From Synchiropus splendidus (lineage: Eukaryota; Chordata; Actinopteri; Syngnathiformes; Callionymidae), in NCBI RefSeq assembly GCF_027744825.2, contig NC_071342.1:12419501-12483500 (forward strand): DNA of 64,000 nt, written 5' to 3'. Position numbers and translations under genes: made by a program. The notes under the pieces were generated by a model that did not search any database, was not told where the DNA came from, and saw only the letters and a list, made by a program, of their open reading frames with translations. This document shows positions 38,171-49,609 of this stretch, in pieces. Every line of letters starts with the position of its first letter. Position 1 is the stretch's first letter.

Positions 38171-40891
38171 AATCCAAAACTGGTATGAACTTTTGTGATC
38201 AGACTTGTGGTCTTTTATGGAGTAACATGCGGCGCGCCGGTTAAGGTGATAATCACAGCCAGGTTTCGGGAGCTGTTATATTATTGGGGCTGAAAAGAAA
38301 TTGCTGTTTAGTCTTGATAACTTTTCATTGAAGGAAAATGGCACATTGTTTAAGGTGTTTTACTGTTTTTATTGTCAGAGCCTTTCTGAGGTCCGGCTGA
38401 GGAACGAACAGCTTCGACCTCTCGGCCAACTTTGTGAACAGAGCGGCATTGTGTTCCCCGGCTTTGTCTGTCTAGCTCTTTAGGTCATAACAAAATGAAA
38501 TTTAAGTTACGCAGAATTTGACGTGAGCTGGACCTGCATGATGACAAAGCAGAGGAAGTGCAGAGCGTTTATTGAGCTGGATATTTATATAATTGCTGGG
38601 CCGTTTAAACAAGCAAGGTTTACTGAAACAAAAGATCCAGTGTCCGCAGGAGTCAGCCAAACCCGGGCGCTTCAAAAAACATACATTGCTTTCTCGTAAA
38701 AATTTCACTGGAGGACAATATTATATTCACAATATAATCAACTATTCTATCCACAAAATGTGCTTTTATAATGTGCTGGAGAGTGTCTGAGTGAACATAA
38801 GGAACTGCGTCATAGATCAGTGTTCAGCATCTTTTGGATTATATTATTTTTAAATATAGTTTTTCAATATTCGTTCACACTATCTTATCTTATGTTTTCT
38901 TTTCTCTCTCAAAATATATTATTTTATCTATTATTTTACTGTTATGTCCAGCTATTGACTAGTTGTGTATCTTTCTTTCATCTTTATTTTTTTATTTGAA
39001 TGTATGTTTAATTCATTAATGTATTCAACTATTTATTGTCTATTATAGCTCATTTTTTGCAAATAAATTATATTTTTCTACTCATTTATTAACTAAGATA
39101 GCCATATATAATTAACAGTACATAAAATATTTTCCTAAAAATATACAAAAATATACACAAAAAATATTTTGTATTTTTATTTATTTATTTATTTTTTACT
39201 GATTATCTGACCAATATATTGTGTTTACTGTGAGAGTTGAGGTAAGCTTCACCAGTTTGGCGCAGCCTTCATCCTCAATTAAAACACTGAGGTTCAGTTT
39301 ACACATCATGACAATGATCCATGCCTCTCGAACAACAGTTTCATTCGTGATTCCTTAGGAACTATTTCTTTGGTTGCTTCACAGCCAGCAGCACGACCAC
39401 ACATTTCCTACACGGACTTTCCAGCCCAAATACTGTTGGTCCAGCACAATGGAGCATCTGAATCGATGTGAAGTCTGAGGTGCCATGTTTATCTCTGCCT
39501 TGCATTTGACCTCCACCCTGTGATTTCCTGCTTTAATTGTCGTCGCCCTCGACAAACTCCAGCCTTTTAAAGTTAATGTGTCGAAGGAATTGTTTTCCAC
39601 CGCTCCAATCCACTTAAAAGAAGCCTGGAATGGCTTTCCTGGCTCTGGTTTGGGCCCCCTTGACAAGCCCAACGTCCTCTCCCACCCGCTCTGCGACTAC
39701 AGCATCATGTTTGCCATCTTTCTCTGATTTGTTCAAAGGATGCTATAGTCACTTCTGTCATGGAAACTTCTACTAATCTGCCATTATCCGCTGGATTTTC
39801 TTCTTTCTGATCAGAACCACTGGCTACAGACACTACTTTCTGTGGCAAGTGATCATGATAAATGCAGCTTAATGGATGGAAGTTGATTAAAATCAGCATC
39901 AGGTATTATTTTTATTTGAACCCCGGGCTGGATTTCTTTACTCTGTCCGACGCACAAACGGGTCTATTCATGCCTGAAGACCAGAGCAGCAACAAAGGTG
40001 CATTTTTGTGCGAGGTCATTTTTGAAGGCAGATCAGAGCCCTCCATCGTCCAATGGGTGAAGGCTTCTGTTTAGACATTTGGTAAGGTTTCAAACTTTTA
40101 ATAAGGCTTTGGGGACATGAAAACCAACCACATGGCTACTTTTTTCCCTTCCAGAGTAGCAATAATATCTCCCAACAGCACCACAGAGCCAGAGCAGCTC
40201 CCTCTCCCAGCGGGGCCAAGTCAACTCCACGGCGACACAGAATTATTTTGGACGTAAGCGTTGATCGCCTCTCATCCCATGCACATCACGCTGCTCTGGT
40301 ACAGTTGCCTGAATCCTACTTCCTTTTTTCCTCCCTAGAAAGCACAGTTAGCTGTTGAATCCTTTCAGTCATGCGCTCAATGGGAAGGTTGCCTGTTTGC
40401 GCTTTGGTTTGAGATCTGCTTTGCAGTGACGGGCCGCGGCCATGTAGAGGCGGGAACTCCACAACACAGCCATTTCTTATCATACAATCAGAGGAACTCC
40501 TCTCCCTTGCGTGGACACAAACCAGAATGTCTGCTTCCATGACGGTATTGATCCTCCATGCATCATGCTCGCTGTCCTGCATGACTCCCTGCCCCATGAG
40601 TCTTTGTATTTTCCCTATTTCTGTGAGATGTTTTTCATTGGGACTAGTTTGCTCAGCGCTTTCGTTTTAGTTAGTTTGCTATTGTGGAGTTTCAGACTCT
40701 CCTTTTTGCTTATGTTTTAATAAATGTGTTGGAAAAATAAGTTCTGAACAGATTATCAGGAAACATTACTAATAGGACGAGGAACAGATGAATGCGTTTT
40801 GGTGGTTCAGAATACCGTTTGCATCCTACTGTATGTTCTCCACGCGGCCACTGCCAGGCTTTCTTGGTGGGTTTCTAATGGAAGCAACGGT

Positions 40892-41130
40892 GGGCAGCAT
40901 GGTGGAGTGGCGGTTAGTGCTGCAGCCTCACAGCTTAAAGCAACTCATGGGTTGGAGTGAACCTGCTGGGTGGAGTGTGGATATTCTCCACCATACCCCC
41001 AGGCCAAGACCATATTGAGGTGGATTGGTAACTCGAACTAGTCCGTAGGTGTGGGTGTCTGAATGTTTGTCTACATGAGCCTTGTGAGCCAACTCTTGCC
41101 TAGGCAGCTGGGATAGGCTCCGACCCCCAT
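40892..41130 (+). mobile_element. tRNA-derived SINE-like interspersed repeat, diverged
   Basis: Starts gggcagcatggtggagtgg, then cggttagtgctgcagcctcacagc, and ends cagctgggataggctccgac. This is the order of an abundant fish repeat whose head resembles tRNA polymerase III boxes (A-box-like agtggcggttagtgc, B-box-like gggttggagtgaacc). Diverged from the consensus I remember and shows no ORF. Confidence 0.7.
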
Positions 41131-44100
41131 CCTTTGTATTTCAAGGCCCATTTATGCACCCTACGGAATTGTACCCATCCGTTTCAAGCGATGCAACTGT
41201 CACTGATGTCACATGCTTTCATGTGTTCTTGACGTTGGTATTGCTGCTGAACAATATATCCACCAGGGGGAGCAGCCCAGACTCAAAACTTCATCACAAC
41301 GACAAACTCCCCAAAAAAAGACTGGGGATTAATGTTAGCGTTAGGGTTGGTAATGTACCGCTTTAAGATGAAACCGAAGGCAGCCTTGTGGTAGGTGGTG
41401 GTCGGTCAGGTGGTTAAATATAATATGACTGAAGAACGGAGAATTTCCGACTACTGCTCCCCACAGTTTCTTAACCACCACGCAGAGCTCGGACAGAAGG
41501 CTCCGTCTGTATCTGTATCCGGATCTCTCCATCACATTGAGCATAAAAGCGCCTTTATGGAGTGCCATCTATTGGTTTAACCCCTAACCGCAAGCATTCT
41601 TTTTTTTATGGGTTGGACCAGTGGCGCGCTGCCTACGGCGTCAGGAAATGCAGAGGAAGAGGCATTCCAAAACATCCTTATGCGGAAGACGTCAAATATG
41701 ATGACTTGGATTTATTTTTGTTTGTTTGTTGCGAAACAATGCATGAACCAATGAGAAGGTCAGGGCACATGCTTGCCTGAAATCTGAGCACCTCCATAGA
41801 TTCTCATTATACTGGAGTCACACTAGTATGTTGCAAATGCCGTAGCATTCACCACGGCAAATGTGGCTTCCTTAATTCAAGGTGGGAGCGCCCTCTACAG
41901 ATGAGCGGCCACAGCTTGTTCTCTGTGTAAAAACAGTCTTGCTCCAGAATAATTGAACGTCCTCGTGTTCATTTGATCCTCTGAAATAACATCCAAATAA
42001 ATATGGTACAAATGTTGCAAGAGGTTTCCCTAATAGATAACAGAAGAAGAGACTTAGTGGCGGGATTTGTCTCCATGAGTTGAAAACTAATGGCATGTCA
42101 AACGTATCTGTAATTGTGAAACATTTTCCATGTGGCATAACCATGACAATGACTTTGTGAGAAAACATTCAATATTTGGGGATTTCTTTTGGACACATGC
42201 ATGAGCAAGTTATTGTGTCCAGGGAAAGTTTTATTGTTGTTTCCAGTGACAGCATCTCCGGCAGCAGAGGGGTCTGTGAAAATCCAACTGAAATTCCGCC
42301 AGATTTTACTTGTCGAGTGTTGAGTTATGGAATTGATCAGATAACCTTGAAAATAGGTTCATGGTTCTAGCTTTGCCTGTAGACTGACACATTAATGGAA
42401 ACCTGTTTGCTGGGAGAAAGAACCTGCGCCTGCAAAAAAAAAAAAAAAAAAAAAAAGATCTGTTTGCTACGTTTAATGGACCTGACCCAAAATATAATGG
42501 ATTCCTCCTGAGTCCTGACTGAACCCCCTGCACTAGGTTTGGTTAAAAAAAAAAAAATCTTGTTTTTGCATGATCATACAAAACAGCTCACACAGCACTA
42601 ATGAAATATGTCAATGGAAGCAGGCGTAGGACAGGAGAAAGACATGAGCAGTTTAAGCATGTCCCACCTTGTCCTGATACTGATCGTCGAGTGCACCTAC
42701 ACTTCAAATATGAAGGCTTTTGTTAAGCCTTTTAGGTCATGGAAATCCTTGTTGCAACTCATCGAGAGGCAGGAAAGCTTTATGAGCTCTGATTGATCTA
42801 TTCAACGATATACAGCGAGAACGCCAAACTATATTTGTCTTCAAACAAACCCTGACACGTTGAAAAGACCACAGTAGAAATAACAGATAAAATAAATCCT
42901 GCATTTAGAAATGTTTAGCAACGTTGAACGGACAATTGCTCATGACTGATACCTCAGCAAATTACAGATACATTTGAACTTAGACAAGTATTGTGTTTAT
43001 TTATACAAAAGAGATGCACATGTGTGTAGGCGCAAAGGGCTGACACAAATCCTGTCAAACCAACTGAGATATTTGATCATCTTTACTGCTAAATATCAGG
43101 GGAAAAATGATGTGTCAGCAAATATAATTCTGAATCTTCAGTCAGACTTGCGGTCCTCAAAAGGCCACAGTGGGTGTCGGTTTTTGTTCCAAACAAGCAC
43201 AACAAAGTGACTACACTCTTGAAATGGTTTTCTGGTACACAGCTCTCCCACTACTCATACTAGCAGCCCCATAATGCACTGCAACGGTCTCTTGTTTTTG
43301 GCATCTGTGTTACAGAGATTCTCAACTTTGCTTTGTGCATGATCGTAGTCAATCAGGAAATAATATAAAATAATATAAGAAGTATATACAGAAGAAAGGA
43401 CTGACATCTCTGCGAAGAATAGGACAATATTTTACCACGTTTTTTTTAGCAAAAGAAACATGAAAAGCGCAACATTTCCCAATGAAAATGTAGTAACTTA
43501 AGAGTAAATTTGAAACAAACAAGCAGCAAAATAAACAAACGTATCATCATGTATTCTAGGCTCACACAAGCAGTTACGGATCCACACACAGCTCACTGAA
43601 ATGGGTTTCCTTTGTTGGGTGCTTCAGCAGTTCGGTCATGGTACTCATTTCGTAACCTGTTGTGGACGTCACTGTGACCTGGGTTGCCATCCTTGCTAGG
43701 TGCGGAACAGACCTAGGACCAGGAGGAGATTAAACCGCCACTCTCGACTGAGAACCTGTCAAATTAGCTCAGTTTCTAGTGACTGGGAAAAGGGACATTT
43801 TTTAATATACTTCACTGGACTTCATAATCCAGCTGCATTTACAGGGTTTAAGTTTTCCTCCCGCAGGTTACAGAATTTACATGTTCTTTAAATTAAACCT
43901 GTGATCTTCAGCAGCTCATGATCCATCCAGTAAACTAGGACCCATCAAGGCTGTTAGCAGCAGGTACAGCTGAGCTCAAACATGATTTAACTTGTAGCCC
44001 AGGATTAAACTGAGATCTGACAGCTGCGTGGAAACCAGATCCATTTCTACACGTCTGATGACTTGCAGCTGTTTTTTTGTTTTTTTCTTTTTCTCGCCCA

Positions 44101-46830
44101 GAAATCTGCTACACATTTTCACACCTTGTTCGTTGCTCATGCTGGTAGGTGGCTGATGAAGTGCAAGAAGGTCAAAACTGTGGAAACAGGAGTTGGAGGG
44201 TGAGTGAGTTTCTCAGTCTGCAAAACAAGTGGGCTGATCAACTTTTTGTCCTGGCTCCAGAAATCTCCATGTTCTCTGGTTGTGCCCCTAGCAACCAACG
44301 CAGGCTCCAAACCCTCAACACTTGGACGACGGATGGGCTCATTACTTTTATTTTCCTTTTGCGCTGGAAGAGATGGGCTGTCTCTTTACCTCCTTATCTG
44401 GGTCTCAGTTCCACCCATTGTAATTGAGATGGCTGCAGGCCAGTGAACGTCCGCCATCGTGGGGGTGGCAAGGAGGAAGAGGGACAGAACCTGAAGAGAT
44501 AGAAGGAGCTGCTGCGAACGGCAGGCTTTTATTCTGGAGAGAAACACGTGCACCTCTCTTCTAATTCACTTTCTGTTAACTTGAGCAGCTGAACAGTTAG
44601 GATCACTGGCTTTCAATGAGAGGATTAACGGAAATTCACTCAAAGGCTTGGACATTTTTACCGGTAATCTTTTTACTTTCTTTTCTATCATTTGAATTGA
44701 AAACAACTTCCTCAACAGCTCCTTCAATAATTGGAATTCAATTCAAAGTTATGCGAACAATTACAGGAAGTTTGTGGTGTCACTCAGAGTCTTGCACTTT
44801 AGTTTAGTGAACTCTGCTGCAGCATAGTGAAGACATTTAGTCCAGTTATTGCTGCTTGTTTGGACTGCTGTCATGAAAAAATGAGTGGAATCATACCCAG
44901 ATATTCAGTTTCACTCCTCATACTTTTCACTCTTTGACCTGCGGTAACACTGCGTGCACAGTTAAAGCACAACAATACTTTTTCATGGCTATAATAGACA
45001 ACAAAAAGCCAACTGAGATAATGGATTTACAAGACGTTTTTAGCAGCTTTCTAAACTGATACTGCTAAGCAGTTTTTTCCTCTAAGAATCTGGCAGCACT
45101 GAACTCCTGTGATCTTGGCAGCCGTGATTTACGCTGAAAAGCAGTTGCTGTCTCTGGAATGAAACCACTTCCTTTTGCCAAATTTATAGCAGATAAGTGT
45201 AGCGGAGGCGAGGGTGAAGGCTGCAAGCACAAGCCGCTGTCTGCACACATGACCGGTAACATTACTGGACTCTAAGCTGAAGGTTGCAAACAGTGAAAAA
45301 GTGACTCTCCTGATTCTTATTACACCAAGCAGCAAGCAATAACATCCCCAAAGCTGCAGCTGATGTATTGTTCTATACAGGAGTGGAGCTTCATGCTGCT
45401 TTTCCGACAAAACCAAAAACAGCTGAAGCTCCTCGAAATACTTCAAAGATCATTTGAGTCTGGTGGTTTCACGTCAGGTCACTGCACCTGCTTTGCTGCA
45501 TAAACACATGCGTTCCAGCTTTTCCCAGGACATCACGTCATTTCCAGGGCTCTTTGACTGCAGGATTTCACCTCTCTGGTCGAGGAATTCCAGAGATAAA
45601 GTGTGAGGAAAGTCAATCAAGGAGAAAGTGGTCCTTCCTGGACGCCGCCACTGCGAGTGTTTTCCAGCGGCCTCCACCATCCCCAGTGGGGAAAATTCTT
45701 ATGAAAATGACTCGGGCAACTGTAACTGCTGCGCTTCGGGGAGTGAGGGTGGAAAAAGCGTTAACGTTAAAATCTCAACCCGCCGATCTTGGCCAAAGGT
45801 CACTTGCTGGTTACTGTTTTATTGACCTTCATGTGCCATCTTAAAAGAGCTCAGATTCACCACCATGTTGCAATGGGTTCAATGTGATCTGGTCCTCATT
45901 TGTAACGGCTTTTGGGGATGTCAGCACTTTCGTGCATGTGTTGGAAAACACAATAAAAGATGATTACGCGGAGCGAGCGATCAGCTCGGAACAATAATAT
46001 GTTTGCTTTAGTGACGCGTCGAGTCAAGGGACCAAATGATGCATGTTTTCTCAAAATCAAATGAACCTTATATGGTGACGGGCAGAATGATGCCTGAGTG
46101 ATTCCGTCTGTTTTTCTTTCATTATCTCCCACTTATTCCCGTTTATGGCGGACGCTTGCATCAAAACTGACCTGCGTTCCTATGATCTGCAACTTTTTTT
46201 TTGCTGTCTACAGAAGAAAAAAGATCCTGACTCAATATAGTCTTTCCCGCATTTGTGGATTTGAGGCGAAGACTCATAAATGTCTGTCCATCGGGAACTG
46301 ACTCAACCATTTGTGTGTCAAAATAGCACAGAGTTGGGAATTTGTTGCGCAAGATTCTTTCAGTCAGCCTGTGGATAGAGGATGAATTAGAAACTGAATT
46401 ACTCACTGCAAAAGTAACTAGCTCCCAAGGAAAGTGACTATGAAGTTACTTTCCTTTCTGTCTTACATTTTTTTTCCAATTTTAAATAAGTCTTCAAGCA
46501 GTTCCTTCCATTGAAATGCCTATGCAATACAGAAGGCGAACTGCTGTGTCAACATTGCACCCAAAAGTCTGCTTGATGATACTTGATACGTGATACTTGA
46601 AGAGTGAGAATGTGACGGACATGAAGAAAAACATTGCGTTGAAACTCAACTTAGAACCTCTTCATCGCAACCTCTAATTCCTGAGGACTTGTTTCCCACG
46701 TCAGGATATCTTCAGGAAAGAACAGTGCACTGACAGTGAGAGGCCAGTGCAGCAGTCAGAATGTCATCCAAGACCACACAGCTTGTCAGAATGTTACAGT
46801 CCAAGAAGGGGCCAAACATGATTCTATGGA

Positions 46831-47000
46831 ATCTAAAAGGGGGATGTCAGAGCCATGCGTGTTCCCAGACAGCACCAGACAGCACAGAACATAGTAATGC
46901 TTGACAATGTATCCCTGTCAAGAACACAGCTTTTTATAGTTTAGAATTGAACACTTAACATGATTGGCCTCCTGGACATGCATGCACAATGTATATCACC
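46831..47000 (+). mobile_element. possible polypurine tract/LTR remnant
   Basis: aaaagggggatgtcagagcc at 46835-46854 looks like a polypurine tract followed by a TGTCAG long-terminal-repeat start. I could not find the matching LTR end, a target duplication or internal coding region, so this is weak. Confidence 0.25.
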
Positions 47001-48800
47001 ATCCTCCCCCCTGTTGTGTTCAGCACATGCTGTGGCATTGATGTTTCATGTTGCTGACAAATACATCTGCTGAACTGCATGCTTTATTGTGAAGCCTAAC
47101 ATGTCATTGTTTTGTACTTGACATTAACTGAAGAACAAACCTGGTATTTTGACATGTGTTGTACTTGCCTTGATGTTTCTCTATTTGTTCGGAAAGGCAG
47201 TCAACTTCTCACCTGGATGATGCTTAAGTTCAAAGGACGGAAATGTAGGACAGGAACTAGTGTAAGGCTGAAGCTCTTTTTAAAGAAAAAAAAACAAAGG
47301 CGCCGCGTACAAGTGTATTTTATGGCTCAAAATAATAAAAATAAATAATTTAAGAGCACGCTTCTTGTGACAACATAAATCACTTGCCTCATTACATTAA
47401 CATGGTAGCAGATATTTGGATAGGAAGTGTGTCAAAATAATCGTCTTTAAAGGTCACAGCTGCTTTAAGTGTTAGCAGGTTTAAACAGATGCAGGAAACT
47501 CATCTGAACTCTTCAGGGCCACGCAGGTGCAGCAGTCAGAGCCTCGGGGCTGCTACAAAATTTTAAGCATTTATTCATTGAGACAATTTATAATTCTTGG
47601 CTGCGAATGTCAAGCTTTGCTGTGTAGAATTAGACATAGCTTGAGAGAGAACGACGACTTCCCAAAGGACTGGGGTGAACAGCAGCTGACTAAGATGTAC
47701 GGCGCCTTGTATATCGCAGTGTTGCGAGAAGGATTCGAGGTAACTGGGAACAGCACATTCAGGTCTTAATGCTTTTGCTGCAAGTGCGGCCAAGTTTACC
47801 CAGTAGCTAAAAGCCACTTTAATCCCTCAGATTGGATAAATCAGCATCTGACCCGAGTATTACATTTGAAAACCTGCAATTACAATCAACCGGCCATGAT
47901 ATGGTAACAAGAAGTTTTGCATTTCATTTGTCGGTACCGTTCATTGCTATGACTATGATTGTTGACATTTCACATTGGGGAATTATGTTGAAGAAATCTT
48001 CGACAGTGAATGTACTTTCATTACGAGTAATTGTAACTTCATGGTTAGCTTGGCATTAATGTGCTTCATGACGCACAGCAGGGTTTCTGCTGTGGGGTGG
48101 AAGTAAAAATGTGCATTGGAATCCATTGGGTTTGTACTGTATACAGGATACTTGAGCATGTCTTGGAAGTCTTGAAAAAGATGGGATTTTGAGACTGTTT
48201 TTCCGACTCTCACAGAGAAGTCTTAATGAAGTGTGGAAATCTCTTGAGTTTCAGAGTATGATCAAAGGCACGTGATCTTCTAAGACATGAAATACATCAG
48301 GGGAAGCATATAAAAAACTTGAAATGACTTCACTCGTCGGTTGGTAATGGAATACTAGCCAGTCATAGCTGGTGTTGGCTGCATGTTCAGGAGGCTGTCA
48401 TTCATTTTCATCTCAGAAGTAAACAGTACACCTGTGTTTGTACACCACACAGTTTTTGGGGGGTTATTAAGAACAAGACAGCTCTGTATACCAACCAGAG
48501 AGTTGCTTAAACAATTGGCAAAACAAAATGTGTATTCTTACAAGCCTAACCTATCTACTCGTATATTTATTTTACCCTCAACTTTCCTTATCCTGAACAT
48601 TAAGTTACTCGAGACATCCACAGATTCCATCGAATTCATGCCACACGCATGGACCGGGAACGCAAGACACTGTATCCTTGTTTTGATCTTGAGCGTTGTG
48701 TCAAGGCAAGAACAACATAAAGTCACATGTCATAAATGCTTTCATTGTCTATCCACTCATTCACTGCAACACAAAGCATGTGTCTTCCCTTCCCCTTCAG

Positions 48801-48831
48801 GTGCTCAATTGGAAGTTGGTGCTGCAGCATA
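48801..48831 (+). other. col21a1: col21a1 5' UTR portion of signal-peptide exon
   Basis: The exon starts after cccttcag at 48800, implying at least one noncoding exon upstream. The first ATG in the exon is 48832 with A at -3 and G at +4, a strong initiation context. Confidence 0.6.
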
Positions 48832-49609
48832 ATGGGTTACAAAGCGCCATCCATGCATTGTGTCTTACGATGCCTGTGCTTCATGCTTCTCCATTTGTTA
48901 AATGCAGCACAGCATGAAGACTTAAGAAGTAAGGGGTCTCCTGTCTTCATTGTTTTCTATTGTGCTTTTTGTTCACACATTACAACGTCACTGAAATAAT
49001 GAAGGAATGCAGCTTTCCAGTAACGGCGTCCTTCTCTGTCTGTTCCAGGTTGTAGGACTGCTCCGTGTGATTTGGTCTTTATCCTCGATGGCTCTTGGAG
49101 TGTCGAGGATGTTAACTTTGAAATTGTTAAGCGGTGGCTTGTCAATATCACCACAAGCTTCAATATTGGAGAGAAATTTACTCAAGTTGGAGTGGTCCAG
49201 TACAGCGATGATCCTGTTTTAGAAATACCCCTGGGAAAATACTACTCCAACAGAGAGCTAATCGGAGCCATGGAGTCCATCGAGTACATGGGCGGAAATA
49301 CGAGGACGGGGACGGCGATCAAGTTTGCCACAGACAAATTATTCGGCCTGTCTGAACGCGGCCCGTTGGGTGTTTCCAGAATCGCTGTTGTCCTTACAGA
49401 CGGAAAATCTCAAGATGAGGTCTTGAAAGCAGCCGAAGCAGCGAGGAAAAAAGGGGTCATTCTCTTTGCGATTGGCGTTGGCTCGGAGACAGAGGTGGCC
49501 GAGTTGAGAGATATTGCAAACAAACCTCACTCGACGTATGTCTTCTCCGTTGAAGACTACAAAGGCATCTCGAGGATCATACAAGTCATACGTCAGAAAC
49601 TCTGCGAGG
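48832..49609 (+). CDS. col21a1: col21a1 signal peptide and vWA domain, exons 1-2
   Basis: Exon 48832-48928 encodes MGYKAPSMHCVLRCLCFMLL..., a signal peptide ending near NAAQ, then HEDLRS. Exon 49049-49609 (561 bp) holds the whole von Willebrand A domain: MIDAS motif DGSWS at 49087-49101, the threonine loop NTRTGTAI, VLTDGKSQDE, then FAIGVGSETEVAELRDIANKP. All metal-site residues are intact, so ligand binding is plausible. The exon is phase 1 at both ends, so skipping it keeps frame. Confidence 0.96.

Larger units (their letters stand above)
38171..48800. other. 10.6-kb spacer between the FACIT gene and col21a1
   Basis: No gene recognised. Contents: AT-rich sequence at 38830-39230; an unidentified open frame on the minus strand at 39379-39672; a SINE-like repeat at 40892-41130; an oligo(A) run at 42436-42456; a possible LTR junction near 46831-47000. 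All other open frames are short, lack splice or family context, and look like chance. The col21a1 promoter and any upstream noncoding exon should lie toward the right end but I could not place them. Confidence 0.6.

Noticed and set aside
41143..41560. Possible DNA transposon with ends ggcccatttatgcaccc and ggcgcttttatgctcaa (inverse)
   Set aside because: The inverted match is too short and broken to support boundaries.
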